A DNA stretch of 64,000 nucleotides, taken from Acidaminococcus sp. Lineage in GTDB: Bacteria > Bacillota > Negativicutes > Acidaminococcales > Acidaminococcaceae. Shown here one piece after another: positions 1-8,419 of this stretch. The stretch lies in assembly GCA_022482815.1 (NCBI GenBank), contig JAKVOM010000001.1:1-64000 (forward strand), in the 5' to 3' direction. A program made the position numbers and the translations under genes. The notes beneath the pieces are model-generated. The model saw only the letters and a program-made list of their open reading frames with translations. It did no database searches and was not told the origin of the DNA. Each line of letters starts with the position of its first letter. Within the stretch, counting starts at the first letter, position 1.

Positions 1-262
1 CCGAGATGCTTTCTGCCCATTGTCTGGCTGTATCTGCCCAAACTTTAGATGAACGGGTACCTTCCCCTGCAGGAGCACTGTCACTCTCCGCCCAGGCTTC
101 CGCCATATTCTTGCTGTTGAGGGCATCTGCCGCATACTCCCCGGCCTTCTCTTGGTATTCCCGGGCTTGATCCGCTGCGTACCCATCCACCACATCCCCC
201 ATTTCCACTTCACTATTGTTCTGGACGGTCAGCGTCACTTCTACATTGGTCGCATCAGACAT
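1..262 (-). CDS. phage tail fibre protein, N-terminal part (runs off window)
   Basis: The frame opens with ATG at 260-262, overlapping the stop of the preceding gene by 8 bp, and stays open to base 1, so only about the first 87 residues are present. The visible part has a short N-terminal strand region and then an Ala/Glu-rich helical stretch with segments such as EAWAESDSAPAGEGTRS and KVWADTARQWAES. Such repeats are typical of side-tail-fibre and receptor-binding stalks. It lies last in the tail block, after the tail hub and two small baseplate-like genes, which fits a host-recognition role. The C-terminal receptor-binding part is not visible. Confidence 0.75.
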   Translation of the reverse strand, partial: MSDATNVEVTLTVQNNSEVEMGDVVDGYAADQAREYQEKAGEYAADALNSKNMAEAWAESDSAPAGEGTRSSKVWADTARQWAESIS

Positions 263-590
263 TATGGGCCACCCCCTTGATGATGAAAGATTTCGTAAAG
301 AAGCAGGTAAGGATCCGTTCCGTCTCGCTGTTCATAATGGCCAGATCGTAAATGTATGCCCCAGGCTCCAGGGAATCCAGGGCTCCCTTGGGAACTGCCA
401 CATCTACAAAATTATTGCCCGGATTGTAGAAATTGTCCGAATAGACCACTTCGGAGGAATTTGTAGTCTTCTTGATGGCAAAAACCACCTTGTCCGCATG
501 GGTCAGTTTGTAGTTGGTAAAGCGGAACCGGATGGAAAAGGTGTCGTACTGGGACACCTGGATGTTCTTATTTTCGTCAATGACCAGCAT
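255..590 (-). CDS. small baseplate/fibre-associated phage protein, BppU-like N-domain
   Basis: 111 residues when started at ATG 588-590, which has GGGAGG eight bases upstream and begins 2 bp after the preceding stop; longer GTG/ATG starts lack such a site. The sequence is beta-rich, with alternating hydrophobic and polar residues (DTFSIRFRF, KVVFAIKK, YIYDLAI, TCFFTKSFII) and no catalytic signature. Its size and position between the tail hub and the fibre resemble baseplate upper-protein N-terminal domains of Gram-positive siphophages. That family assignment is inference; the gene being real is well supported by the tight packing on both sides. Confidence 0.6.
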   Translation of the reverse strand: MLVIDENKNIQVSQYDTFSIRFRFTNYKLTHADKVVFAIKKTTNSSEVVYSDNFYNPGNNFVDVAVPKGALDSLEPGAYIYDLAIMNSETERILTCFFTKSFIIKGVAHNV

Positions 591-591
591 C

Positions 592-1236
592 TTAGCCGCC
601 TCCCGAATCATCACTGCAATCGCAGTTACAGTTGCAGTTGCACTGAGAATTCTCTTTCCAGTATTCTTCCGTATGGGACCGGTTCACCAGCTCCTGGAGG
701 ATGCGCCGGAGGGTGTAGGTTCCTGCCGGGATGCCCCGGTGTTTCCGGATATGGTAAGCAGACTTAATGGACTGCAGTCCTGGTGCCGATGTAGGTCCAG
801 TCTCTACGTCCCAGGAATTCAAGCCCATCACCCGAGCATCCTTGTCCGCCTGGGTGCTGGAAGTAACCGCAATTTCCACCTGATCGATGAGCCGATCATC
901 GGTCAGTGTTCCCATCCCGTTATAGGTAACCTGTACTGTTTTTCCTGCATCTGCGGCAGAAAACTTCAGGGTCCCGGTATTCCACCCTTCAATGCCGTGC
1001 TCCGTAGTCAGGTAATCTGGCCAGTACTGTCCCTGGGCCGGTTCTTCCGACACTTCCGTCAGGAGCACCCCATTTTGATATTTCACTTGCAGTGTGGTGG
1101 GCGATGTTTTTTGGGGAACTTCCGCCAGCCGGATGGTATAGGGACTGTTGGTAGGGATTACATGAGTTTCGTCAAAAATCTTTTTGATGTCGAAGGTATT
1201 TTCAAAGGGATTGAATCGATAATCATGGATGGCCAT
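592..1236 (-). CDS. phage baseplate/tail protein with Cys-Asn repeat C-terminus
   Basis: 214 residues from ATG 1234-1236, which has AAGGAGG seven bases upstream and overlaps the preceding stop as TGATG; the longer frame start lacks a site. I do not recognise a named family. The body is beta-rich (residues about 20-120) with a helical region near 170-195. The protein ends with an unusual acidic and cysteine-rich tail, CNCNCNCDCSDDSGGG, that alternates Cys with Asn/Asp. Located between tail hub and fibre genes, it is probably a baseplate or fibre-attachment component. The Cys run could bind metal or form disulfides, which is speculation. Confidence 0.6.
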   Translation of the reverse strand: MAIHDYRFNPFENTFDIKKIFDETHVIPTNSPYTIRLAEVPQKTSPTTLQVKYQNGVLLTEVSEEPAQGQYWPDYLTTEHGIEGWNTGTLKFSAADAGKTVQVTYNGMGTLTDDRLIDQVEIAVTSSTQADKDARVMGLNSWDVETGPTSAPGLQSIKSAYHIRKHRGIPAGTYTLRRILQELVNRSHTEEYWKENSQCNCNCNCDCSDDSGGG

Positions 1237-2480
1237 CAGCTTCCTCCTTTCCATTGCTTCAGGACCGAAGACTGGGACTGCTCCATATCCTTGGACCGGC
1301 GTTCGATCTCCGACAGATACCGATCCACGGAAAACTGAGGTTCTCCCAGTTCCATCTCCGTCTTAATGCCGTTGGACCCGGACAAGGTATATTTAATCTT
1401 TTTGATGGGATAGGTATCTGCATTTCCGTCCAACCGTCGAATTTCGGCCAGACCATCCGTAGACATATGGCGGACATTAAAGGTCCCGTCCGGATAGGGA
1501 TATTCCAGCCGTATCCCACCAATTTTGGCGGATTTCACGGGAGCCTTATACTGACGGATCTGGTTTTCCCCCCACCGTTTGGCATCGGCCGCATCGTAGG
1601 CTTCCGGCAGATTCCAGACAGCCTGGTGAACTCCATACCTGTTCTGGCTTTCCTGATCTTCCACAATGCAGAGCCACTGTTCTCCCTGGTCATCCACACT
1701 GCCGCCCTTGATCCGGGCCCAGTTCACCAATTTGGACACATCCCAGGAAGGGGTATAAGACGTTATGTGTTTTCCCACGGTCAAACGGGCCTGTTCGTTG
1801 ACGGAAGTTTCTCTACGGCGAAAATACAGGCACCGGTATTCGTCCACCCCATACACATAGTCCACGGCAAAGTCAGCCAGGGTGTTCAGGGCTTCTTTCA
1901 CCGTGACTCCATCAAAGACCAGTTTGGTGGGATTGTACCCTACGCTCTGGATTTTGCTGTCGTTGTAGACCACCTGCAGGGTCTGCCGTTCCACCTGCCG
2001 GGCAATATCCCGGACAATATCTCCTACATCGGTGTTCTCGTAGGTCTTCCAGAGCATCACATTCTCCAGTCGGTTATAGAAGCCGTAGCCTTTGTACACG
2101 AACTTGGTGTCCGTCGTCCCTTCAATGGGCCGACTGATGATGTAACCGCTATACCATGGCTTTCGGTCTCCATACAGATGGATGTCGATGCGCTGCATAT
2201 AATCTAGCTGAGCATTGTCGGGCTGCCGGTAAAAGGTCAGCTGGCACTGGCCGCAGCCAGTATTTGTGATTTCAAAGGTTACTTCATTCAGGGCATTGGC
2301 TTCGCTTCCCCCTCCGAAAATGGCCGTCCGGGTCCCGTCCCTTTTGTAGGCATAGACCACGAACTGACCGGGATAGTACTCATGGATCTTGCCCCGGTCT
2401 CTGCTGCCTTCTCCTTCACTGGTAGGACCTGCAAAGATCCACCGGCCGAAGAGGCCCCTTCCAAAGATGAAATTCGTCAT
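1236..2480 (-). CDS. phage tail hub / tail-associated protein (Gp37-like)
   Basis: 414 residues from ATG 2478-2480, which forms an ATGA overlap with the distal tail gene; CAGGTGG lies upstream. The protein shows the alternating beta pattern of siphovirus hub proteins: an early domain with DIHLYGDRKPWYSGYIIS (a phage-hub swivel-like strand set), a central LxDIARQVERQ helix and a late segment on trailing edge strands. It matches the family often labelled siphovirus ReqiPepy6 Gp37-like or tail endopeptidase N-terminal. It should sit at the tail tip below Dit and close the tube. No peptidase or lysozyme domain is appended. The order TMP-Dit-hub supports the call. Confidence 0.7.
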   Translation of the reverse strand: MTNFIFGRGLFGRWIFAGPTSEGEGSRDRGKIHEYYPGQFVVYAYKRDGTRTAIFGGGSEANALNEVTFEITNTGCGQCQLTFYRQPDNAQLDYMQRIDIHLYGDRKPWYSGYIISRPIEGTTDTKFVYKGYGFYNRLENVMLWKTYENTDVGDIVRDIARQVERQTLQVVYNDSKIQSVGYNPTKLVFDGVTVKEALNTLADFAVDYVYGVDEYRCLYFRRRETSVNEQARLTVGKHITSYTPSWDVSKLVNWARIKGGSVDDQGEQWLCIVEDQESQNRYGVHQAVWNLPEAYDAADAKRWGENQIRQYKAPVKSAKIGGIRLEYPYPDGTFNVRHMSTDGLAEIRRLDGNADTYPIKKIKYTLSGSNGIKTEMELGEPQFSVDRYLSEIERRSKDMEQSQSSVLKQWKGGS

Positions 2481-3265
2481 ACAAACCACCTGTTGGTATA
2501 GGTTATTTCCACCGTCCCTGCTCCTCCTGTGTAGAGAAAGAGATTCGCTCCCGGTTTGGCGTGGAGGAAAGCCCCAGTAAAGGCGTTGATGCTGTTATCC
2601 TTGTCCCGCCAGACCGTTCCTTCTCTCCCGTTCACAATGGAGGTCTTGGGAGCCACCAGCAGGGCATCGGTCAGGGTAAACTTTTCTTTGGCTTCCTGGT
2701 GCCAGACGGTGAGGTTGGTCATCCGGTCTTTGGGGATAAACCGGAAAGTCAGCGGGGTATCCACGCTCCCCAGGTTATGGAGCACCATTTCCGCCTGCAC
2801 CGTTGCCTGGGGAAAGAGAAAGACCACTTTGGATTCCTGGGCTTCGTACCGGAACGGGTCTGCCAGGAGAAGGAACACGGTAATGTTGCTTCGTCGTTGC
2901 TTGAACCCGTTCTCGAACTTGTGCTTGATCTTGGACAGGCAGGCCACATGGTACACCCGGTCCGGGCGGCCGGCCATTAAGGAATAATCCGTTTGGCCAA
3001 AGAAGGTATAGGCTTCATTCAGCACTTCGTCATGGTCTTCCTCCGTAACCCCCTCCATGGAAAATTCCACCTGGATCGTCCGGCCATCAATCTTTCCATC
3101 CCCCACTGCATCACTTCCATGGGCGAAGGCCCGGGATTGGAGCTTATTCCGGAAAGTATAGCTGCCGCTGTCCGTCAGGCTCCAATGGGCCGGGAGCTTA
3201 TATTCCACCCCATCTTTGGTGATTGTGAAATTTTGTTCGTTTTCTTTCCGCTTTGGAAATTGCAT
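2477..3265 (-). CDS. distal tail protein (Dit, siphovirus tail family)
   Basis: 262 residues from ATG 3263-3265, two bases after the tape-measure stop, with GAGAGGTG upstream; a GTG three codons earlier is less well placed. Features are the N-terminal ITKDGVEYKLP strand pair, the central FGQTDYSLMAGRPDRVYHVACLS region and a C-terminal galectin-like part with GSVDTPLTFRF and TGGAGTVEITYTNRW. Dit proteins form the hexameric ring linking tail tube to hub. Length and position immediately after the tape measure are standard. Confidence 0.8.
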   Translation of the reverse strand: MQFPKRKENEQNFTITKDGVEYKLPAHWSLTDSGSYTFRNKLQSRAFAHGSDAVGDGKIDGRTIQVEFSMEGVTEEDHDEVLNEAYTFFGQTDYSLMAGRPDRVYHVACLSKIKHKFENGFKQRRSNITVFLLLADPFRYEAQESKVVFLFPQATVQAEMVLHNLGSVDTPLTFRFIPKDRMTNLTVWHQEAKEKFTLTDALLVAPKTSIVNGREGTVWRDKDNSINAFTGAFLHAKPGANLFLYTGGAGTVEITYTNRWFV

Positions 3266-3266
3266 C

Positions 3267-6200
3267 TTAGGCACCTCTCAGTCCGGCCAGAACAGCTTCC
3301 GTGAACCCATCCATCAGATCCTCCAGATCCGCGGCGTTGTTGATGTCCCCGAAGTTGTTGAAGGTCGTTGCAACTTCCCGGTTATCCGTAGATTCACTGG
3401 AATTCGAGATGCCTTCAGCAATGCTGTCGAACACGGCCCGGTTTAGGGGCAGGGCCACTTCGTCACCGGCATCCCCCAGGACACCAATAAGGGGTCTTGT
3501 GAAATACCCGCCTTTGGCATAATGAGGAGTCTTTCCGGCTCCTTGCGCCGCACCTGCAGCCGTATTGGTTGCAGCAGCTGCCATGCCGATGCCTACCGCA
3601 GCGGACGTACCTCCGGTCAGAAGGCCCGTGGCCACAGGACCGGCAGACGGGTCGATGACCAGTTTCAGCCAGGCTGCAGGAGCCAGGGCCCCGGCTGCAG
3701 CCGTCCCCTGGGCTACGGTCTTGGCTGCACTGGCTGCGTTTAATTTATCCCCGAATAGGGCTGTCACCAACATCCCGGAGATCATCTGGGAGAAATAGCT
3801 GGCAATGGTCTTCAGCATGGCCTTCCCCAGATCCAGAAAGGCATCCTTGGCGTTTTTTGCTCCTGTCAGGATATCTGTGAAGGCGGTCTCCAGGCCACTT
3901 AAAGTGGTGGAAGCCATGTCCGCGATCAGTTCCAGGGTTCCCATGTGGGCATTCATATAGGCTTCCTGGTAGGTATCCATCAGAGATTTCTCTGCGTCAA
4001 TGTTGCTTTGGCGGAGGGCCATCTCTGCCGTCAGGGTCTCCTGCAGCATGGCCAGGGAATTCTGGTTGTAGGCTTCATCCAGAGCTGCCTGGATGTCTTT
4101 CCCCTGGGCAAAGTAGGCGTTCCGTTCCTCCATATAGCTTTTGTAGGCTGCTGCTTTTTCCAGATTGGCCTGTTTGTCAAAGGCAATCTCGTTGGCACTG
4201 GCCTGTTCATAGGCGATGCCTTTTTCCTTCAAAGCATTCAGAAACACAGCCTTTTCCGTACTGGTAAGGCTGATGAAGTCCTGGGACAGCTTGGCGTACT
4301 TGTCATCAATGGAAGCCACCGCTTTTTCCATGTCAGACTGCATCTTCATGACTTCCTGTTCCTGTTTGGAACCGTAGAGAGTGAGTTTCGCCGTCACCGC
4401 ATCGAAAGACAGATCCCGGGCCTTGTTCATCAGCTCTCGTGCCTTGGCCTGTTCCTCAGAAAGGGCATCCAGCCGCTTCTGGGCATACAGTTCTGCCAGA
4501 CGGGTCTTATCCCGTTCGTAGTTCTCGTTGGCGGATCTGGATTTTTCCAGTTCGTCCGTTTCTTCCTTATACCACCGGTCCACCAGGGCGCTTTTGGTCT
4601 GGAAGGTCCGGAACCATTCTTCTTCGATGCTCTTGCTGGTCTGGGCCGCGGCATTGGCCAGCTGGTCCGTGCCTCCGGAGCTTCCGCCCCCTCCGCCGCC
4701 ACCAGAACCACCGCCGCCTCCGCCTCCTCCGGAAGGAACCGGGATATCCCCGCCTCCCCCTCGAAGGTTGCTGAAGTCCGGCAGCTTAAATTCCCGTTTG
4801 GCAGGAGTGCTACTGCCCCCGCCACCTTCTCCACCGCTTTCGCCACCCATGGAACCCAGAGCATTGTTGGTTTCCAGGATTTTCTGGATCAAGCTGGAGA
4901 GCCAGCTAATGGCTTCACTGACAAAGTTGGCAATGGTAGAAAGGGCACTAGAGGCCCAGGAGGGAAGGATGCTGCCAGCCATGTCGGACAGGATGCTTCC
5001 TACTTCATCGATACAGGACCCAATGCCTTCTACAAGATAGGTAAAAGCATTCAGGATCCAGGTCACACATTCGCTAAGGACGCTGATGAAGTTCAGCACT
5101 CCGTTCACTACCTCGCCAATCACCTGCAGGGCTGCATAGAAAGCTGCCCCCATCACGGCAGCCACTAAGGTGAACACCGGTTCCAGAGCCTGAAGGTTGG
5201 CAATAATGGACTGGGCCGCCGCGCTCATCATTGCCTGAACGGCATCCACAGCCCGGGTGACCGTTTCCATTTTGATGCCCATAGTTCCCAGCACATCTTC
5301 CACGGTCATCCCGCTTTTCCAGATGGCATAGAGGGCCGTGGCCATTGCCGCTGCTACCCCAATAAAAGGAGCTGCCGCTGCTACCGCCGCCAGAAAAGGC
5401 GCGGCCATCAGGGTCACCTTCGTCACAAAAAGCCCAATGGCCGGAATGGCAAGGCCAGTGAGAGTACTCACAATGAGGAGGATTCCTGCCTGGAATTCAG
5501 GAGGAATGGCTGTCATAAGAGCTTCCGTAAGTCCGGAAGACTGGACGGTGGCTGCAAAGTTGGTCAGCATATCCCCTAAGGACTGGAAGATCCCCGGCAG
5601 GTTTAGGGCTTCCGCAATCTGGAGGCCCACTTGGGCCGCCGACTGTTCCAGTCCATCCATGAGTGTGGACCAGGTGCCGCTGATGGTCTCACTCTGCTGA
5701 TCCATCATGCCCCCGAAAGACTGTTCCATACCACTGACCAAAGCCGTAATGCCCGTTGCCGCATCAATGGCTCCTTTGGACACCCTGTCCATGGCTTCCG
5801 GTACGGAAACCCCGATCTGGTCCGCCAGCATCTTCCAGGCCGGAATGCCTGTTTCAGTCAGCTGCATCATTTCACCGGCCTGGACTTTCGACTTTGCCGC
5901 CATCTGCCCCAGGGCCAGGGTGATCCGGTTAATGCCTTCTGCTCCAAGGCCCACGCCGGCTGCCGCATCCCCCACCGCGGTTAATGTAGGAATGACCTGT
6001 TCGGCCGAAAAGCCGAAAGCGATGAACTTCTGGGCTGCCTGGGACACCTGGCTAAATTCGAAAGGAGTCTTGGCTGCAAATCCCTGCATTTTCCCTAGAA
6101 AGTCCTGGGCTTTTTCCGCGCTCCCCAGCATATTTGTGAAAGCGGTCTTGGTACTCTGGAGACTGGCCCCGGCTTTCACCGATGCCACACCCAGAGCAGC

Positions 6201-6365
6201 CAGTCCGGCCCCGATGCCTCCTAAGACGGCCAGAGATTTCTTGGACACGTCCAGGGCTTCGCTCCCAAAGGCGGACTTGATCTGCCGTTTGGTGGCATTG
6301 AGTTCTTTCCGGAGATCGGAGGTATCTGCTCCGATCTTTACCAGAAGGTCAGCGATGGTTGCCAC
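3267..6365 (-). CDS. phage tail tape measure protein
   Basis: 1032 residues when started at GTG 6363-6365, which has AAGGAG nine bases upstream and overlaps the tail-chaperone extension by 17 bp; the longest frame adds 14 residues without a site. The N-terminus (ADLLVKIGADTSDLRKEL) and the TMP domain with KTPFEFSQVSQAAQKFIAFG are diagnostic. A long Ala/Gly-rich hydrophobic stretch (about residues 290-500) follows, then a glycine-only linker near 4680-4765, a long coiled coil and a C-terminal hydrophobic region. It sets tail length and guides DNA ejection. The glycine linker is unusually pure. Confidence 0.93.
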   Translation of the reverse strand: MATIADLLVKIGADTSDLRKELNATKRQIKSAFGSEALDVSKKSLAVLGGIGAGLAALGVASVKAGASLQSTKTAFTNMLGSAEKAQDFLGKMQGFAAKTPFEFSQVSQAAQKFIAFGFSAEQVIPTLTAVGDAAAGVGLGAEGINRITLALGQMAAKSKVQAGEMMQLTETGIPAWKMLADQIGVSVPEAMDRVSKGAIDAATGITALVSGMEQSFGGMMDQQSETISGTWSTLMDGLEQSAAQVGLQIAEALNLPGIFQSLGDMLTNFAATVQSSGLTEALMTAIPPEFQAGILLIVSTLTGLAIPAIGLFVTKVTLMAAPFLAAVAAAAPFIGVAAAMATALYAIWKSGMTVEDVLGTMGIKMETVTRAVDAVQAMMSAAAQSIIANLQALEPVFTLVAAVMGAAFYAALQVIGEVVNGVLNFISVLSECVTWILNAFTYLVEGIGSCIDEVGSILSDMAGSILPSWASSALSTIANFVSEAISWLSSLIQKILETNNALGSMGGESGGEGGGGSSTPAKREFKLPDFSNLRGGGGDIPVPSGGGGGGGGSGGGGGGGSSGGTDQLANAAAQTSKSIEEEWFRTFQTKSALVDRWYKEETDELEKSRSANENYERDKTRLAELYAQKRLDALSEEQAKARELMNKARDLSFDAVTAKLTLYGSKQEQEVMKMQSDMEKAVASIDDKYAKLSQDFISLTSTEKAVFLNALKEKGIAYEQASANEIAFDKQANLEKAAAYKSYMEERNAYFAQGKDIQAALDEAYNQNSLAMLQETLTAEMALRQSNIDAEKSLMDTYQEAYMNAHMGTLELIADMASTTLSGLETAFTDILTGAKNAKDAFLDLGKAMLKTIASYFSQMISGMLVTALFGDKLNAASAAKTVAQGTAAAGALAPAAWLKLVIDPSAGPVATGLLTGGTSAAVGIGMAAAATNTAAGAAQGAGKTPHYAKGGYFTRPLIGVLGDAGDEVALPLNRAVFDSIAEGISNSSESTDNREVATTFNNFGDINNAADLEDLMDGFTEAVLAGLRGA

Positions 6366-6699
6366 GATCGTCAGCTCCTTTCCGTCTGAATTCCTCAAAG
6401 AAGGCATCCCGCTCGGCTGCCATTTGGCTGCTGGTTTTCCTGGGCAGGAAGGGTTTCATCAGCTTTTCCGTCCGTACCGGTTTCCGGGTATGGATGCTCA
6501 TCAGGCAGGCCACCCAATAAGCAGTCTCCCATTTCTTTCGTTGTTCTGCCCTGGCCCGGCATTCCGCCATCCGATCCAGCTCCAGGGGAGTCAGGGCATA
6601 GAATTGGGCAGGCAAAAGATGCAAGAGCCCATAGGCCACTTCTTCCGCCCACCCCAGCCACTCGTTAAAAGACGGGACTTCTTCCTGTCCCGTCGTCAG
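6349..6699 (-). CDS. tail assembly chaperone, -1 frame extension (GT part)
   Basis: This open frame continues the upstream chaperone gene in the -1 frame from the slip site at 6699-6705 and has no convincing start of its own. It encodes about 116 residues beginning LTTGQEEVPSFNEWLGWAEE and containing hydrophobic HLLPAQFYALTPLELDRM, a segment typical of the T part of lambda gpG-T-like chaperones. A product of about 240 residues would be made by frameshifting. It ends inside the start of the tape-measure gene, the usual place for this arrangement. The protein is expected to bind the tape measure during tail assembly and not to enter the virion. Confidence 0.82.
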   Translation of the reverse strand: MTTGQEEVPSFNEWLGWAEEVAYGLLHLLPAQFYALTPLELDRMAECRARAEQRKKWETAYWVACLMSIHTRKPVRTEKLMKPFLPRKTSSQMAAERDAFFEEFRRKGADDRGNHR

Positions 6700-7070
6700 T
6701 TTTTTGGTTTCGTCTTACTCTTCCCCGGTTCTTTCCCCGGATCTTCTTCTGGAAAGATGGCGTAGTACACTTCTTTCCCCAGTATGCCGGACCCGGCAAT
6801 GGCCTTCACCACCGGCTGGACGAATTCTTCCATCTCGTGGCCTTCATCGATGAGTTCCTGCATCTTATTGGCGTACCACTGGGGATTCTTGATGCCGTGC
6901 TGCCGGAGCCCGATGGACAGAAGAGCGGTCAGGATCCCCAGGTTCAATTCCTGGTTCCGGATAATGTCCCCGGCACTTTTTCCGGTAATGTTTTCTACCT
7001 GGATCAGCCGGCCGATATCAAAATACAGGTACTGGCCAGGGCCAAAGACTTCAAAGTCGATTTTCTTCAT
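6696..7070 (-). CDS. tail assembly chaperone (gpG-like)
   Basis: 124 residues, ATG 7068-7070 with GGAGGAATCGG upstream. It sits between the major tail protein and tape measure, where siphophages encode the gpG-type chaperone. The N-terminus MKKIDFEVFGPGQYLYFDIGR is a common form for this family in Firmicute phages, and the C-terminus is Lys/Pro-rich (KEPGKSKTKPKN). Its last codons read CCA AAA AAC TGA, giving the canonical A AAA AAC slip heptamer just before the stop. Some ribosomes should therefore slip back one base and read into the next frame. Confidence 0.85.
   Translation of the reverse strand: MKKIDFEVFGPGQYLYFDIGRLIQVENITGKSAGDIIRNQELNLGILTALLSIGLRQHGIKNPQWYANKMQELIDEGHEMEEFVQPVVKAIAGSGILGKEVYYAIFPEEDPGKEPGKSKTKPKN
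6699..6705 (-). promoter_or_regulatory. programmed -1 ribosomal frameshift site A_AAA_AAC
   Basis: In the reading frame of the tail chaperone the minus strand reads CCA AAA AAC TGA. This contains the heptamer A AAA AAC, matching X XXY YYZ, directly before the stop. After a -1 slip, reading continues CTG ACG ACG into an open frame of 116 codons that lacks its own start and ends in the tape-measure gene, as in the lambda G-T arrangement. I did not identify a clear downstream pseudoknot. Confidence 0.85.
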
Positions 7071-7085
7071 GTTTTCCGATTCCTC

Positions 7086-7571
7086 CTATTTACCGGTAGG
7101 GACAACCGTTCCGTCCGCATTCTTCAGTTCACTTAAGGGCCCGTCCCCGGAAATGGTCCCAGAGAGAGTGGCCACGTCATCATGAGGGGTGGACAGGCTG
7201 CATTCCGTCACGGAGCCCCATCCGGTCACATAGCTTTTATCCGGGTACTCGAATTTGATGTGGACCTGCTTTCCTGCAAAGAAAGAGGCTTCCAGGAATT
7301 TGGCCCCCTTGTCTCCGGCCAGGTACACGGATTCCAGGTCCAGGGACCAGTTCCGCAGGCCGGGGATGGTGGATTTCCACCCGCTGGACGTTTTGCTGCT
7401 GGCGTCGATTTCGTCTGCCTGCCGGGTCAGATCCCCGCTCCGCTGGCCCCCTAAGAGCAGCCAGGTGGGATTGGTATCCGATTCTCCTGCGTTCAGATAG
7501 ATCAAATAATCCTTGCCGGCAGTCGCCGTGTTGGAGGCTTCACTCCGGCTGGGAAAAGTGGTAGTTGCCAT
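7086..7571 (-). CDS. major tail (tube) protein, TP901-1 family
   Basis: 161 residues, ATG 7569-7571 with AAGGAGGAGTAAT upstream. Hallmarks are the N-terminal AGKDYLIYLNAGES, the SGDLTRQADEIDASSKTSSGWKSTIPG loop and the beta-rich core LDLESVYLAGDKGAKFLEASFFAGKQ. These are the pattern of TP901-1-type tube proteins, which polymerise into the hollow siphovirus tail tube. It is followed by the chaperone and preceded by the tail completion gene, in standard order. A single copy with no Ig-like extension. Confidence 0.9.
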   Translation of the reverse strand: MATTTFPSRSEASNTATAGKDYLIYLNAGESDTNPTWLLLGGQRSGDLTRQADEIDASSKTSSGWKSTIPGLRNWSLDLESVYLAGDKGAKFLEASFFAGKQVHIKFEYPDKSYVTGWGSVTECSLSTPHDDVATLSGTISGDGPLSELKNADGTVVPTGK

Positions 7572-7572
7572 A

Positions 7573-7977
7573 TTACTCCTCCTTATGGATATTCTGGATG
7601 AGGACTTCCAGGGTGATCACCCCGCTGTAGCCCATCTCATCCTCCGGGTACGTTTCGTAAAAATCCACCCCTTGGGCAGATACATAGAATTCATCAAGGG
7701 AAAGATCCAGTTGGATGCTCCCGAACAGGTTGATGAGTTTTTCCGCCAGAGAGTTGATTTCATACCGTCCCTTGTAATTGCTGTAGATATGGATGTGGGC
7801 CGAAAGGTGGGTCATATCCTCGGTTTTGGTGGATTTGTCCTGTACGGTCATGGTCCCCAGGGTGATAAACGGCAGCACCGCCTCCTGAGGCACGTAGTCA
7901 TAAACCGCCAGTCCCGTATGGTTCCTGAGAAAGGCCATCAGGGCCTTATGCACTGCGTTATTGGGTAATCTCTTCAT
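7573..7977 (-). CDS. tail completion/terminator protein (DUF3168-like)
   Basis: 134 residues, start ATG 7975-7977 in a 4-bp ATGA overlap with the preceding gene. The sequence has N-terminal helix LPNNAVHKALMAFLRNHTGLAVYDYVPQEAVLPFITLG and later strands AHIHIYSNYKGRYEINSLAEKLINLF. This is the profile of DUF3168/gp17-like tail terminators that cap the tube at the head-proximal end. Its position between the gp10-like protein and the tube protein agrees. Confidence 0.82.
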   Translation of the reverse strand: MKRLPNNAVHKALMAFLRNHTGLAVYDYVPQEAVLPFITLGTMTVQDKSTKTEDMTHLSAHIHIYSNYKGRYEINSLAEKLINLFGSIQLDLSLDEFYVSAQGVDFYETYPEDEMGYSGVITLEVLIQNIHKEE

Positions 7978-8417
7978 GGCTCCTGTACCGCTTTCTTCAC
8001 ATCACGGAGCAGCTGGGGTTCCACATAGTCGTAGGAAGGCTTGAAGAAGGGCTTCCCTGCCTGGGCCGGAATCCGGGACCGTTTCGTAAACACAGGGCCT
8101 CCCTTAAAGAACCGGAGGGCCTTTTTCTTCTTGGGCCTTACCGTATGGGCCCTACTGCCGAATTCCACCAAATGGGCATAGGGCACATTGCTGTACACCT
8201 GGCCTTCCAGCTTCACCGTGGAAAACCGGGTCTTGATGGATTTCTTCAGTTTCCCCGACCGCACCGGTACCCGCTGCCGGGCTTCCCGGGCTACCGCGTT
8301 CGTCCCGTTTTTCAGGACTGCTTCCACCCGAAGTCTTGTCTTCCCATCCCAGGCAGAAATCTGCCGGATGGCCTTACTCAGTTCCCCTTCTGGAACTTTT
8401 ACCGTAAATACGGCCAT
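7974..8417 (-). CDS. HK97 gp10-family head-tail protein
   Basis: 147 residues. The sequence carries the family signature VAREARQRVPVRSGKLKKSI followed by strands ending GQVYSNVPYAHLVEFGSRAH and a basic C-terminal region with KKKKALRF and PAQAGKPFFKPS. Proteins of this family link the connector ring to the tail. It overlaps the tail completion gene by ATGA, showing translational coupling, and follows the head-closure gene by 2 bp. Confidence 0.88.
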   Translation of the reverse strand: MAVFTVKVPEGELSKAIRQISAWDGKTRLRVEAVLKNGTNAVAREARQRVPVRSGKLKKSIKTRFSTVKLEGQVYSNVPYAHLVEFGSRAHTVRPKKKKALRFFKGGPVFTKRSRIPAQAGKPFFKPSYDYVEPQLLRDVKKAVQEP

Positions 8418-8419
8418 GG

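Noticed and set aside
3945-5168. 407-codon plus-strand frame opposite the tape measure
   Set aside because: Antisense to a clear tape measure coding region, low-complexity Phe/Gly/Leu composition.
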